This document shows, piece by piece, positions 37,056-48,870 of a stretch of 64,000 nt of DNA. Numbering within the stretch: the stretch's first letter is position 1; each line of letters opens with the position of its first letter. The DNA lies in contig NC_061111.1 in assembly GCF_002878395.1 (NCBI RefSeq), positions 29,876,545-29,940,544 of the forward strand, in the 5' to 3' direction. The notes below the pieces were generated by a model. It searched no databases and was not told the DNA's origin. It worked only from the letters and a program-made list of their open reading frames with translations. Both the position numbers and the translations under genes were made by a program. This DNA is from Capsicum annuum (Eukaryota; Streptophyta; Magnoliopsida; Solanales; Solanaceae).

Positions 37056-40000
37056 ACGGTTCATGATTCCAGGGTCTCTGCAAAATTGTGTTGTGTAGAG
37101 TCTTATTTATGGGTATGTAGCACGCCACACTTATAAGAAGGAGACTACTAGGCATTTAGGAATGTTTCCCTTTCTTCATGTTCTAGTTCATGCTATTGTG
37201 CCAGAATGTTCCTCTTCCATACTCTAATTCGTGCTATGGTTTCTCCCATACGAAAGTAAAGTTATCCCAATTCTTTCCTGACTTTGATGTGCCCAAATAT
37301 GCCTCATTATTGGGGTGATTCAAGTTCAGAATTTTAGTGTCTAAATGGTATGGTCCTTTCTGATTGAGCCCTAAAAGAGTTTAAAATTTTTGCAAGGATT
37401 TGAGAAAAGTCTGTTAGTGCTTTAGAGTGTATTGATTTTTGTGTAAACTTTGATTCTGATGAAATCATGTTTTTTAGTCTATGCTATTAAAAGTATTCTA
37501 TCTCTTTTCAAAAATTTATGTTGTAGATGTCATGCTTCAAGGGGAGTGATGTGTAGCAGAATATTGGAACTGTATTTCCACCCGATTAATAGTATAAGTT
37601 AAAGTGTTGGTGTCATATCCTATTGGTAGTGAGATTAGACTAAGAGGTTGGGGATATGAAGTCACAAAGTTTGAAGTCAGAGTGAGGTTGACTTTTGTGT
37701 AAATAAATATTTTAGTTAAATAACCGATGTTTGAGGATGATCTACCACTTTATATTGATAGACTAATATGGTAGCTAGTAGCATGCGTGGATTGTATGGT
37801 AGTCTGTGAGGGAAGTGTTTGACTCAAATTTTTATATATACAAAGTAAAATGTGTATCCTTAGATCATTGAATATTGTGTGTCAATTTTCCTCTTGTACT
37901 ATTTAATCTTATTATCATAGTGTTTTTGAAAAAAATCAAAGTCTAGTGAAGCCCTGTGGGGCTCTTTCGATTCAGTAGCATAGTTGCTTTGTTATTTATT
38001 TCTTTTTCTTATTCAAAACACAAAAATCAAAGTCAAGTGAATCCGTGTGAGGTCTATTTCGATTCACTAACAACTTGTTGTTCTTGTGTCAGTTGAATAT
38101 ATGTATAGTCAAATCTTTTCGCATGAGATTTAGTTGGTAATGAAGTGAACGTCCTTGTGTGTTAGTTTAGTAGAAGGTAGAGAAGGAATTATTATTTAAG
38201 GTAAATAGTTGTCTGCTTGAAATATGAAAATGGCTAGATGAGACAGTAAGTTATAGTTATAGACTCATGGTTATTTGTGTAATTTGATGGTAGTCTAAAT
38301 ATATGCTTGGGTAAGTAAGTGTGATATGAGAAAACCGTATAAGTAGATAAGATTGTATAGGGTTATAATATAAGATTAAGGTTTACCATGTCTATTATAT
38401 GACTTTAACCCCCCTCCCCCGACCTTCTTTTCGTCGGTAGTTGTAAACTAGTACTACTTATGAGAAGGTATGTAGTATAATTTTGAGGTATTTGGATAGA
38501 ATGTCCCAATTTGATGGACTAGTATATTATGCTACCTTCTTCATTGGTGGTAGATGATTGATGCTAGACTATTGGCTTGAATTTAATGTAGGATGTGCAT
38601 GTAAGAATAGTGTCTTAAGATTAATGATTAATTTTTTGTGAGAATTATGTGTCAAGTTGGGTTGTAAATAATGCTTAGCACTAAACATTAAGTTTGAATA
38701 GTTGATGTCCATAAAGGTGGATGTGATATTTTCTTAGTTAATGATGCTAGTTATATGAAATTTATCTAATAGGCTTGAATGGTGTATGCAATAGATTAAG
38801 TTTATTTGATTAGTAACAAAGTAGGATGTTGTATGTATGAGGTAGAAGTACGCACAAGGTGATATGGATTTGCGGAATTTTCTAAGACTATTACATGTTG
38901 CATATGGCTAGTCGACATAGTAGTACTGTTGAGTTTCTAGGAGGAGGAAGACTAGTAGTATGATTCATCAAAGGCTTGGTGATATCCATGATTAAGTGTT
39001 ATAATCTAAGTTTGAATTTTTGAAGTTTGAACCGAGAAAAATAAGAGTTGAAGTGCTATAGGGTATTAATCCGACTATCGGAATACTCATGAGAATTCAA
39101 AGTTAGTAAGTATGCAAGTATTATGTGATTGACTATTAGGGCTATAGAAAGATAGAGTGTGTCTCAGAAGGTAGGATTAGCAGTGGGTTTTCCCCTTCAA
39201 GGTATAGCCAATCAGGTTAAGTTCTATTAATTACGTGTATTGTCGTATTCCAAACCCTAGATTGCAATGAGTGTAGTTCAATTTAGAGTCTAGTAAGGTA
39301 TCTCTCAAACTTAAGATAATGGCTTAAAACTAAGGGGGAGATGATAGAACAAGTAACCAAGTCAGGCTCTTAGATTCTAGTAGTGATGTCAGTATGATAT
39401 AGAACATCAGAAAGTGAAAGTGAGACTCAACCCATTCTTATCTTAGTATTTTTCAGTGATCCCAATACCTACTCATGCCTTACATTTTAGTTCCATGATC
39501 ATAGTTCATGTTCATGTATATGATAGAGAATCACATGTTTTTCCAATTCTAAAATGAAGAGTTTCAGTTTATTCAGTAGTCAAAATCACATTCCATATAT
39601 TATGAACTTCAAATTGAGGTCATGCAGCTCATGACTCATGTACTCACGCTTTATAGTGTGCTCAATTCTCATAATTTATTCTATACTCTTTATGATTGAC
39701 GAGATTCAGCTTATAGTCATGTATGCCCCAATTTAGATCACTTTGATGAATCCCTGATGTTGATTTTCTATTCCTTCAGCCTCAGTTATGTGTCAAGTCT
39801 CGTATAATATCCTCCCATGCTTCAAGGTCTTATAATCTAACCTTTTAGTGACTCTTCCTTATCTGGTGATAGTGGTAATAAGTAAATGTTTCTTCTTAAT
39901 AGAAGATCGTAGTATGCTTGTTTTAGATAAGGCCATAAATATGAAGTAAGATCTGGGGCCAAGTCTTTGATATATGAGATGGTTAGTGGAAATTTGTGTG

Positions 40001-41235
40001 TGTATATTCTTAGGGTAGTGCATAGGAGTTATATTGATAGTAGATTAGAGAATATGTGAAGTATGTCCTTATGGGTGTTTGCCTTTGAGTTCTTATGTGG
40101 TTATAAAGATAGGCTTGAATGACATTTTAAGATTTAAGTGGAGGAACGCAATATGTGCTAGTGAATCCATAGTAAGAGATCAGAGTTAGTCATTGAAGTG
40201 GTAAGGCACGATATGCTTAGGGTGTGATCTCTAATATATATATATAGAGAGAGAGAGAATATTGAATCATATGATTTAGACTAGTATCGTGGTGTGGCAT
40301 GTTGTATTTCGTGATTTGAAGTTAGACTTGATCATGGTGAGAAGACTGATGTTACTTTAGGCATAAGTAGAAAGATTTATCAATGCCCAAATAAGAATTC
40401 TAAGTTGAATCAAATAGGTATTGTATTTAAAAGGAATAATATAGTTAGGGGGGTATTCGAGAAGTCCGCCAAGCTTGAAAGTAAGAAGTTGCATTGCCTA
40501 TGGCCTAATAATTCTATCCTAGTTTATGAGATATATGTCTATATTTCATGCTATAGAGTAGTGTCATTGTTGTGATTCCTTAGCTGGGTGTCTTCTGTAA
40601 ATCATGCCCAAGATTATTTTCTCTCGAATGCTACTAGAACTTCTTTAGAAAGAGTGTTAAAGAGATACTCCAGCTAAGTATAAGTTTCCAGTATAATTCA
40701 ACCAGTATAACCAGCAGTTTAGTTTAACAGTCAGGCGGACAAGTTACTGTGGTTTTCCACCTTTACACCCAGTCCTACTATCCGAAGTCCCGTGTGTATG
40801 ACCATCCCAAGAGATAATCTATTCCATCCATGTAAATTGTGAATTCAGTTTAGTCTGAACATTATGTTTCAGATTCAGCTATTTAGTCATCACTCAGTTC
40901 ATAAGAGTTTTAGCGCATAGTCTTATTTCTCTCTAGCCATTTTACCTTAGACAGTGTAATACCTTTGTACGATCTAAATCTTGTTGTCTCAAGATTTATA
41001 GTTACATAAGCTATCACTTCTCAATTCGATACGTATGATTGGATCATGAACACCTCAAAGGAATCCTAAATTCTCAGCATGAATCAGCTCTTTAAAGCAA
41101 GTTAGGGCAAGTCATGATAGAAATTTAAATGTTTCATATCAATATATTCTTTCTTAGAAGACATATCATGCCCATGTTATTCCATACCTTTAAGACTTCA
41201 ACATTCCTATCCATTATTCGAGGATGAATGATCCC
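37056..41235 (+). other. Noncoding interior of LARD 2
   Basis: The leader keeps the features of coding Tekay elements (TAGCACGCCACACTTAT near 37118, also at 2107, 47640 and 51457). Beyond it no open frame with a domain exists on either strand. The rest aligns with the interior of LARD 1 (38090-39390 and 39890-40140) and with the post-gag region of the first element (39400-39790). Confidence 0.82.
40234..40258. repeat. (TA)n(GA)n microsatellite
   Basis: TA units followed directly by GA units inside the LARD 2 interior. Confidence 0.9.
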
Positions 41236-41248
41236 AAGAGGGAGATAA
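41217..41248 (+). other. Polypurine tract of LARD 2
   Basis: ATTCGAGGATGAATG, then AAGAGGGAGATAA, directly before the 3' LTR. Confidence 0.8.
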
Positions 41249-43491
41249 TGTAACACCTTGCATTTTAGGCTAGAATAAAAGTCGTCGTTTCTATGCATAG
41301 ATGATCTAAAAGACATAAATCCTATGCAAATTTGTCATATTGATCAATTATGTAGTGTGTGAACCTATTTAAGCATGAATTGAGATCATAGAGGTCCCCT
41401 AACTCAAGGACGAGTTGAAAGCTTGCCTATCATTTGAGTTTCAGTAAGCATTGTAACTTGGGTCAACTTCAGTCAACCATAAATCTTTGTATATAATAAA
41501 CTAGAGGGCCTACTATTTATTAAATGAAATCTCTTTGAATTATCTTTCCAACAATACCAATTTTACCTAAATACAATACCTGGGCGAAAAGTTATGACCA
41601 TTTTAGTGACTGAGACAGTAGCATCATGCGATAAGCGTGCGATGCACACAGCAAAATTTCAGGTTCTGTTTCCGCATTTTTAAGGGAAACATGGGTATAT
41701 TCCATCCCTTATCCAGCTATAACACGGGATTAAACTCCCAAAACACCAAAATATGATTTTTTTCTCTCAAATTCATCAAGAATTAACCCTAGGGTTTCAA
41801 ACTAAAAACTCAAAAATCTCAAGATTTAACCATGGATTTTCCTTAATTCTTCAAGATTCGCAATCCCCATTTCGAGGGATACAAGAAGCACCCATCAATC
41901 GTACATATAGCATCCCAAAATCTAGTGTCCATTCAAAAGATTCTAATTTAAGGTACGTAGAGTTTTCCTAAAATCTCATGGGTATGGAAATCTTGCTTTT
42001 AAGAAAGGGTTTTTCAGATTTATGAATATATTCATGCTTTAGAAGAATTGATGATATTGTTTTGACCTTTAGGAGTTCCCCTAAATTGATTTGAAATTGT
42101 ATATATATTGTAAGCATATGTTTTAAGGTTGATGATTCATGAAAAGTCCCTCTCTTGTGATGATTTTCATTTACTTATGATAGACTATGAAATAGTTTGA
42201 ATACATCATGAAAAGCATGTTATGAAATGTCTTGAATAATGTTATATTTGGATTACGATTTTGATTTCAAATGAGAGGGTTGTTTATGTTGACGAATGTT
42301 GAACATAATAATATAATGAGAAGGGTTGCATGGTTTGTTAAAGATTAAATTACCACTACTTGTTTATTAAAAGGATGGGAATTTTGCATAGTTTTGACTT
42401 ATGTTTTTGGAACATGAATTTCCTTTGTTAAATTGCATATTTGGGTGGTCTGAACTAAGTTTTAATGAAAAAATCATGCATGATGCATTATGGCTCAGAA
42501 ATAGGACTTGCAAGTTTTGGTGTGACAAGAGTAATCCAGATAATGACATAGTAATTCAAAATAGAATATAATGCATGTTTGAAGTCAGATTTTTTAGATG
42601 TTGAAACTAGAACAATGCGTGATTCAAAGCAGGATAAAATTGGGCATAACGAGATCTTAGGTGGTTCCCCAAAGATGACATGAGTTCAGACAAATCATTG
42701 CCCAAAATCTTGATTTTCCGATCTAAGTATATTATTATACGCTGGCCTTGTGCACTGTGGCATATCGGACTTAGACACTTCAACCCTTGTGGTACACTTG
42801 GGTTAGAGTCTTCCCCGTTGATTCAATGACAGATTTCAAATAACCCGTAAAACATAAGACTTGTAGGGGAGTGCCACCTAACTGAGAAGTAATATAAAGA
42901 TCTGAAACTGCTTTTGACAGAAATTTTTCTTTTATGTTTTTTTAAAGAATGCCCATGTGTTTTGAAAATTATATTTTTCATGATGTTTATGACTAGATCT
43001 CAACTATTTTATTTATATAAAAGCTTTATTTTGGATAGTTCTGTATACCAGTACATCTATATTGACCCCCTCCCTCCAGGTTCTGAGGCACAGTCGAGGG
43101 GTCCTAATAAGCAGTAGATTTCATCAGATAGGAGTGAAGATTACCAGTTGGTGAGCCTTCTATATTTTAGAAGGACTAGTTTCCTTTAGACAGTTATTAT
43201 TTATTATAGTTTTGGTCTACTAGGGGCCTTGTCCCAGTTTTCAGACAGTTGTTATTTGATCATGTAGTATAGATTTTGCAGACAGTTTTCAGACGGTGGT
43301 TAGTTGATATTGGATTTTATTCCTCATTGTTAAACTAAATTTAGATTATGACCATATTTCCATAGAAAACTTTATTTCCACATTTTTTATTTTTATATTA
43401 ATGACGTATATGATTACAAGTTAGAAGGGCTCTCGGGCATTCATGGTTTGGGATGTCCGTCATGGCCAAGGCCCTGGTTCGGGTTATGATA
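41249..43491 (+). repeat. 3' LTR of LARD 2
   Basis: 2,243 bases from TGTAACACCTTGC to GTTATGATA, the final CA changed to TA, followed by the GAAAC duplication. Confidence 0.92.
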
Positions 43492-43496
43492 GAAAC

Positions 43497-44114
43497 CTCC
43501 TTGCTCAAGGGAGGAAAATCCACGACATTCTTTCACAAGCACATCAAAAGTTTACTATAATCAACCTCTTGATTACATACTCAACTTTAAACTTAACTCC
43601 AGGCTCCTACGTCTTGTAGTAGCTCTACTACAACTTTAACTTGACAACTCTGCCAAGACTCCTCAACACTGGTTAACTCTAACCAGTTTTAAGCTTAGGA
43701 AACACTACCTAAAGCACTCTCAAAATAAGAAAAAAAGAGCATTACTCTTATAGAATGTATAATTTATTTAAAAACTCAAGCTGGACTCAAGAACATTTGC
43801 TATTTTAGCACTAACAATAAATAAGAACTTGAGCAATGTTAAAGTTAGATTTTTTCCTTTCTTTCACTCTTCAGCTTTTTGTATTTGCAAAAAAACACTT
43901 GATAGAGAAGCATCCTTTTTCTTTTATAGATGAGTTATGATTAGGTTTTAATATAATTGGACCAAGTGTCCAAAATAGTACAAGCAGCGCCTGCATAGTT
44001 TGTTACACAAAAGAACAAATCTGTGTAGATGCATGCCAGCTATACTGTTGCCTTGAACATCCAGGGACCTGATCCCTTGTAGTCATTTGCTCATCATGAA
44101 AACAAGATACAACA
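43497..44114 (-). repeat. 5' LTR of the copia element, outer part
   Basis: Continues the LTR interrupted at 34778 and matches 20640-21260. It ends ACAACA at 44114 (TGTTGT on the minus strand), followed by GACGC. Confidence 0.85.
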
Positions 44115-44460
44115 GACGCCATGCATCATTAACTCTCTAAAGACTACCAGAGACATCATTTATTATCAAGTCTTCGAAGACAATCGGATGCCTCATTCAA
44201 CATTAAAAATGTTTGAAGACAGTCAGAGACTTCATTACATTACCAACATAAATTGAGCAGCTACACACTTACTTTACACTCTACTTTACAAATTAATTTA
44301 AATCATTCTATCTACTTTAATAACTTTATCTTAAATTTTATAGATATCATTAATCATCAAGTCTTTAAAAAAAACCAGAGACTTCGTGCATCATTCATCA
44401 TTGAGTTTCGAAGACAAGCGGAGGCCTTATTAAAGTTTTCAAAGACCATTGGATATTTCA
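44115..44460 (+). repeat. Tandem array of about 35/70-base units, right half
   Basis: Resumes the array broken at 20499, with units such as AGTCTTCGAAGACAATCGGA (44170), TTTGAAGACAGTCAGAGAC (44211) and ATTGAGTTTCGAAGACAAG (44401). About 110 bases of other sequence (44235-44345) interrupt it. Confidence 0.75.
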
Positions 44461-45147
44461 TTATGTCATCAGCATTATCCAAATGACTACACTCTTACCT
44501 CTACATCTTCTACTATAACTTCACATTCAACCGACAATTTTGTTGTGAGTTTCAATTTGATAGGAAATACAATTTACAATAACAAGACATGTTTCACAAT
44601 ATGATATTATCCCTTAGCAGTGAACCGGGGCAAGCTAGAGGAATATCATGCATCCCTAGCAACATCGATTATTTAGAACTCAACTCGACTTAATTGTTAC
44701 AAATTCTCACGTAACTCTAAATCTTCACAAATATGTACTTATATTTTAGTGTTATCATAATTTGAAACTATAAGCAGTTTGATTCTAGATATGATCCTAC
44801 CCACTCCACTCACATTAAATCATTCTTCTTCTCATATTAGTAAGACCGGTATAATCATAATTCCGACATTGCGACAAAATTTTGAGTTTCTCTTAACATT
44901 TTATCATAACATATTTTTGAACTGCATCGACCTGATTCTTGTGAAACTCGAGATATGTAAGAGGCTTAGAAGCTAGGGTATGATCAAATTCATAATCACA
45001 ATCATGTCAACTCTAGCTTCACCATTCCACCTTTGTAGGTATGAAATTTCCAAAATTAGTCTAATTTACCCCTCGATACAAAATCATTTTAAGTCAATGT
45101 CTTTGTCGAAAGACTCTTTCATCATCTTTGGTCTAAGAGGAACAATC
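44461..45147 (+). other. 3' noncoding region of the Tat-like element
   Basis: No coding signal. It includes one more unit of the GATACGTAGG-type repeat at about 44930-44975. The end (CTAAGAGGAACAATC) is a weak polypurine tract before the LTR. Confidence 0.5.
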
Positions 45148-45579
45148 TGTTAACACCTAATTTTGTCTCCCTTTTTTAATAAAAATTAATTTCTTGATGC
45201 TTAGGATTCTTGAATATTTTTCAATGTAAAATTTTTCTATTTTTAGCATTAACAGTTTGAAAATATTTTTTTTCTTTTATTTTCTATTAAAATACTTTTT
45301 AAATCTTATAAATTTTGTTGGAGAAAAATGGAGACTAATGAATAAATAAATATATTTTAAATTATCATTTCTCTTTTTTTTCTAAAATTAATATACACAC
45401 ACATAGATATATATATACATACATATTAGCGTATTAACATAAAATTTTCTATATTATAAATTTTTTTGCAAATCTACTGTATTTTATCTTTTGAATTTTG
45501 AATTATAGCTAAACGTATTTTAAATATAACATATGTACATATTTGAAATTGTGCATGTGTGTATACTAATCTATATTTG

Positions 45580-45634
<55 letters not shown>

Positions 45635-47114
45635 TATGCTTTTGAAAAAATTAATTAGAACAAGATAAGATTCGTTGAATTAGTCAAGTGAAATCGATTT
45701 AGAAGAATTAGATTAATTAACTTATCCATTTGGGCCAATTTATTCAATTAAACTTTTCGACCTTAAAACCTAAAAGATAAAAAAATAGCAACCCTAACAT
45801 AATTACCTCACCCCAAAATAGCCCCTACCCGGCCCACCCCTATCCCCTTAACCCAAAAAGTATCAGTAACCCATCAATACGTGCAATAGCAACCCATTTT
45901 CTATCAAAAACATGACCATCAACTCCGAAAAATACTGAAACCGTTGGATAAAGGAAAATTCGATAGTATCCTCTCTCCCCTATTCTGTTTTCATCTTCAT
46001 CAACATCACCCATCTCTCCCTCACTTTACTATAGAAAATAGAGCCAGAATCTACAATTTCGGGAAGAGATGGAGAAATTGAGTATCGACTAATTTCAAGA
46101 TGTTTTTGCTTTGATTTGACAGCTACTCAGATTAAACTGAAGGGTCTAAGCCTCTCCACCACCAATCCATCTTTTTTTATTAAAATCTTCTGAAAAGGTG
46201 ACCCGTTCTCTTCTTTTATTTACTTCACTGTTTATCCCTCTGACTTACCTTCTCTAATTAGTGTTCTCAAGGATCAAAGAATTTCAAATTTTCCAAATTT
46301 TAAAAGCACCTACAAGAAGCCATTGCAACACACCCTTTGCCTATAAAAGGGAGTCTGTTTCACCCTTTAGAAGGGGAATTACCAAGAGCAATTATCAAAT
46401 TAGCAAAAAACAATATGAAAATTCATACTACTATTCCTTCTTATTTTTATTGGTCTCTTTCCGAGTTCATAAATCAAGTTTGAGTTCAAATTTTCGATAA
46501 GGAACCCCTAGTTTGCTGCCCCATACAAGGTAAATCCGATCCCAGTTTCGTTTTGTTTCAATTTTTTGTGACAATACTAGTGTCATCAATATATATAAAA
46601 AAATCTAATTCAACATAAGAGAACAAAACATATTGACATTAGACACCATTTTCTTGCAGACAATGTTGAGAAGGATTATATATCAATTATGTTTTGTTCT
46701 ACTAAAAGGCAAATTGTTATATATTTACCCAGCAAGTAGGGAATATTTTGAAAAGAATATGTTAGACTTGGGGATGATTAAGATTGCATGAAACCCTATG
46801 ATACTTGAATAAACTATTCTTGGTTAAGCTTTTGACTAAATCTGATGATTAATTCAGATTTGCGTACTTAGTTATGTGTTCTAATTCCAAAATTTTGACT
46901 GATTTGATTAAATTGTGTATAAACTTTTTCAGAGATATTAGAGCATACAAGTAATCATGTCTATGCATTAATTCTTATGGTCTGATTTTAAACTAACTTA
47001 TCTCTAAAGTTGCATGAGTTGGAACACTTGAAAAAACCTGGTATAGAGTATTAATTCTCCTAATAATTTCACTCTTTAAATATAGCCGCCAAAGTTTCAA
47101 AAAGTCCACTAGGA
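45148..47114 (+). repeat. 3' LTR of the Tat-like element
   Basis: Starts TGTTAACACCTAATTTTGTC and runs through AT-rich sequence, a CT-rich stretch (45960-46220) and a CACCCTTTGCCTATAAAAGG stretch (46330-46350) that could be a TATA box. Similarity to the next element's LTR begins after about 47115-47160, so its right end is uncertain. The 79-codon frame at 46261-46500 overlaps the possible transcript start and has no domain. Confidence 0.55.
45588..45631. repeat. (TA)22 microsatellite
   Basis: Uninterrupted TA dinucleotides inside the Tat-like LTR. A shorter TA-rich run lies at 45398-45425. Confidence 0.95.
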
Positions 47115-47159
47115 TTGGACGCTCAGTTTTTCGATCATGATTAGATAGCTCAGCTTATT

Positions 47160-47558
47160 AGTAGCAAAAGTTGTGGTGAGTCCTTATCTATCAAGGACAT
47201 GATTATTTTATTTCAGTTAATCTCAGTTATCCCATAATTTTAGTCATTATGAGTTATTTAGGGTCTTGTATTATCAACTCCTTAGTCAGTTAGAGATTTT
47301 TTTAGACATGCAGACATTCAATTAGATAGTTCGTCAATTTATCAGTTATTTTATCAGTCTTATCAAATGTTTCAGACTTATGATTTAACCATATTTTTAG
47401 TATTTAGACCTTATGACATTATCAGTTATTTTTTGCCCATATATATTATCATCACTGTAATCAATGCTCATAGCAGGTACCAACTCATGGGTTAGCTTAT
47501 GGTCACTTGTAACCGTAAACATCATTGCCATGATTAGGGGGCACTCTGAGTCATAACA
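47160..47558 (+). repeat. LTR fragment (3' part) of a Tekay-like element
   Basis: From GGTGAGTCCTTAT (about 47175, compare 51000) to GAGTCATAACA at 47558. Only the last 400 bases of the LTR are left. It shares GTACCA…ATGGGTTAG with 51293-51308. Confidence 0.75.
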
Positions 47559-47563
47559 AAACT

Positions 47564-47575
47564 TGGTATCAAAGG
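47564..47575 (+). other. Primer-binding site
   Basis: TGGTATCAAAGG, initiator tRNA-Met type with changes, after the LTR fragment. The leader that follows carries AGCACGCCATACTTATG, shared by all Tekay-like leaders here. Confidence 0.75.
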
Positions 47576-47794
47576 AAAAGGTTTTATAGTGTCCTAGGGA
47601 GCTAGAAAGCTGCATTTAGTAGTCTTGTGCATGAGTGTGAAGCACGCCATACTTATGGACAAGAAGCTACAAGACATTTTAGAAAAAGTTTCCCTTTTTT
47701 CAGTATCCATGCCGTGCTAAAAAGCATGAGCTCTATTTAAACTATCTTTCTTACTCAGTCTTTCTTTTATGTATAGTCAATTCTCTCTAAATAA

Positions 47795-48836
47795 AACAAC
47801 AAAAGAAGAAATAGAAATTATCCCGCACAACCGCCTGTTTGGGAAGATCCCCTAAAAGAGCATGTCACTCATGCCAAATTCAGAGCTAGTTTTACTCCCT
47901 TATCTCACTCAGTAGCTGCTCAAAACAACCAGTAGACTTTTTCCCCAGCTAAACTAGTAGAAAATACAATTGTACCTAGGATTTAGGATTTCACCCTAAT
48001 GAACCCTCCTTTGTTTTTGGGATCCAAGTCCGAGGAGGATCCAAAGGAGTTTCTTGATATGGATCAGAAAGTGACTGATATCATGGGTTTCACTTTGAGT
48101 GAGAGTGCAAAGTTGGCTGCTTACTAGTTGTAGGGTGTCGCTCATATGTGGTATAAGCAGTGGAAAGAAGATAGAAGTGTTGAGGTAGGGCCTGTAGTGT
48201 GGGAGGATTCTGCCATATCTATCTTAGACAGGTTCTTTCCTCTAGAGTTACGAGAAGCTAAGGTGCAAGAGTTTATGAACCTAAAGCTGGGTAGTGTGAG
48301 TGTGAAGGAGTATTCACTTATGTTTACTTAGTTAGCGAGGTATGCTCCTAATGTGGATGTAAACAATAGGTCTAGAATAAGTAACTTTGTTTATAGTGTG
48401 TCTGATAGTATGGTCAAGGAGTGTAGGACCGTAATATTGATTAAGGAGATAGACATGCCTAGGCTTATGTTCCATGCTAAGTAGATTGATGAGGAGAAAA
48501 TTAAGGAGAAAGAAAGAGAGAATAAGAGGTCCAAAATAGGTAGTTTTAATTTCTGTCAGCCAAGGTTAGAGGATGGTAACCATTCTTAGTTTTGACAAAA
48601 ATTTTAAGTTACAAATCCATCTTCATCTAGTGCCAAAATTCAGCAATGACATTCCAGATAAGACACCTTGCTCCAAGTCCCAGTGTAGTATAAAGAGTGG
48701 TCGTACTAATCCTCTCTGTGAGAAGTATGGTAGGAATCATCAAGGAATGTATAAGGCTGGTAGTGATATGTGTTTTGGGTGTGGCAAGCCAGGCCATAAG
48801 GTTAGAGAATGTCCAGTAGTCGCTTAGACGAGAAAG
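47795..48836 (+). pseudogene. Tekay-like gag, broken
   Basis: The start codon is lost, but text follows the order of the gag at 2247: NPPLFLGSKSEEDPKEFLD-like near 48000, then 48146-48331 (MWYKQWKEDRSVEVGPVVW, ILDRFFPLELREAKVQEFM) and 48573-48827. A perfect CCHC knuckle is at 48771-48815 (CFGCGKPGHKVRECP). Interrupting stops are mainly TAG. Immediately after the knuckle the sequence runs into an LTR start at 48871 with no pol and no polypurine tract. Confidence 0.82.
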
Positions 48837-48870
48837 TATTTGTGCCAACAGATCCAGTCCGACCTGTCAT

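Larger units (their letters stand above)
34779..43491 (+). mobile_element. Noncoding large LTR element (LARD 2), structurally complete
   Basis: 8,713 bases with two LTRs, primer site and polypurine tract, flanked by the 5-base duplication GAAAC at 34774-34778 and 43492-43496. The 4.2 kb interior carries no gag, protease, RT or integrase motif. It is inserted in the 5' LTR of the copia element, whose two halves match 20502-21260 when joined. The LTRs differ at about one base in ten over the first 200 aligned bases by eye, so insertion is not recent. Its interior is shared with LARD 1. Confidence 0.92.
20502..44114 (-). mobile_element. SIRE-like Ty1/copia element, carrying two nested insertions
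   Basis: On the minus strand: 5' LTR (44114-43497 and 34778-34641), primer site (34640-34631), gag (34600-32860), a plant-transposon-type ORF (31706-29651, tail at 22000), a polypurine tract (about 21275-21262) and 3' LTR (21260-20502). GACGC flanks it at 20495-20499 and 44115-44119, and both flanks are the same Tat tandem array. Net length without nested elements and their duplications is about 7.25 kb. No integrase, RT or RNase H is recognisable, so it is non-autonomous. Two extra bases (AC, 20500-20501) sit between the left duplication and the TG end. Confidence 0.82.
16007..47114 (+). mobile_element. Tat/Ogre-like Ty3/gypsy element, split by a copia insertion
   Basis: Two parts, 16007-20499 and 44115-47114, belong together. 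The left part holds a leader, gag and a tandem array, and the right part resumes the same type of array and leads into a 3' LTR starting TGTTAACACCTAATTTTG, a typical Tat/Ogre start. No protease, RT or integrase is visible between gag and the 3' noncoding region, so this copy has an internal deletion or is a non-autonomous derivative. The 5' LTR is not found and is probably lost where the Tekay-like element meets it at 16006. Confidence 0.65.
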
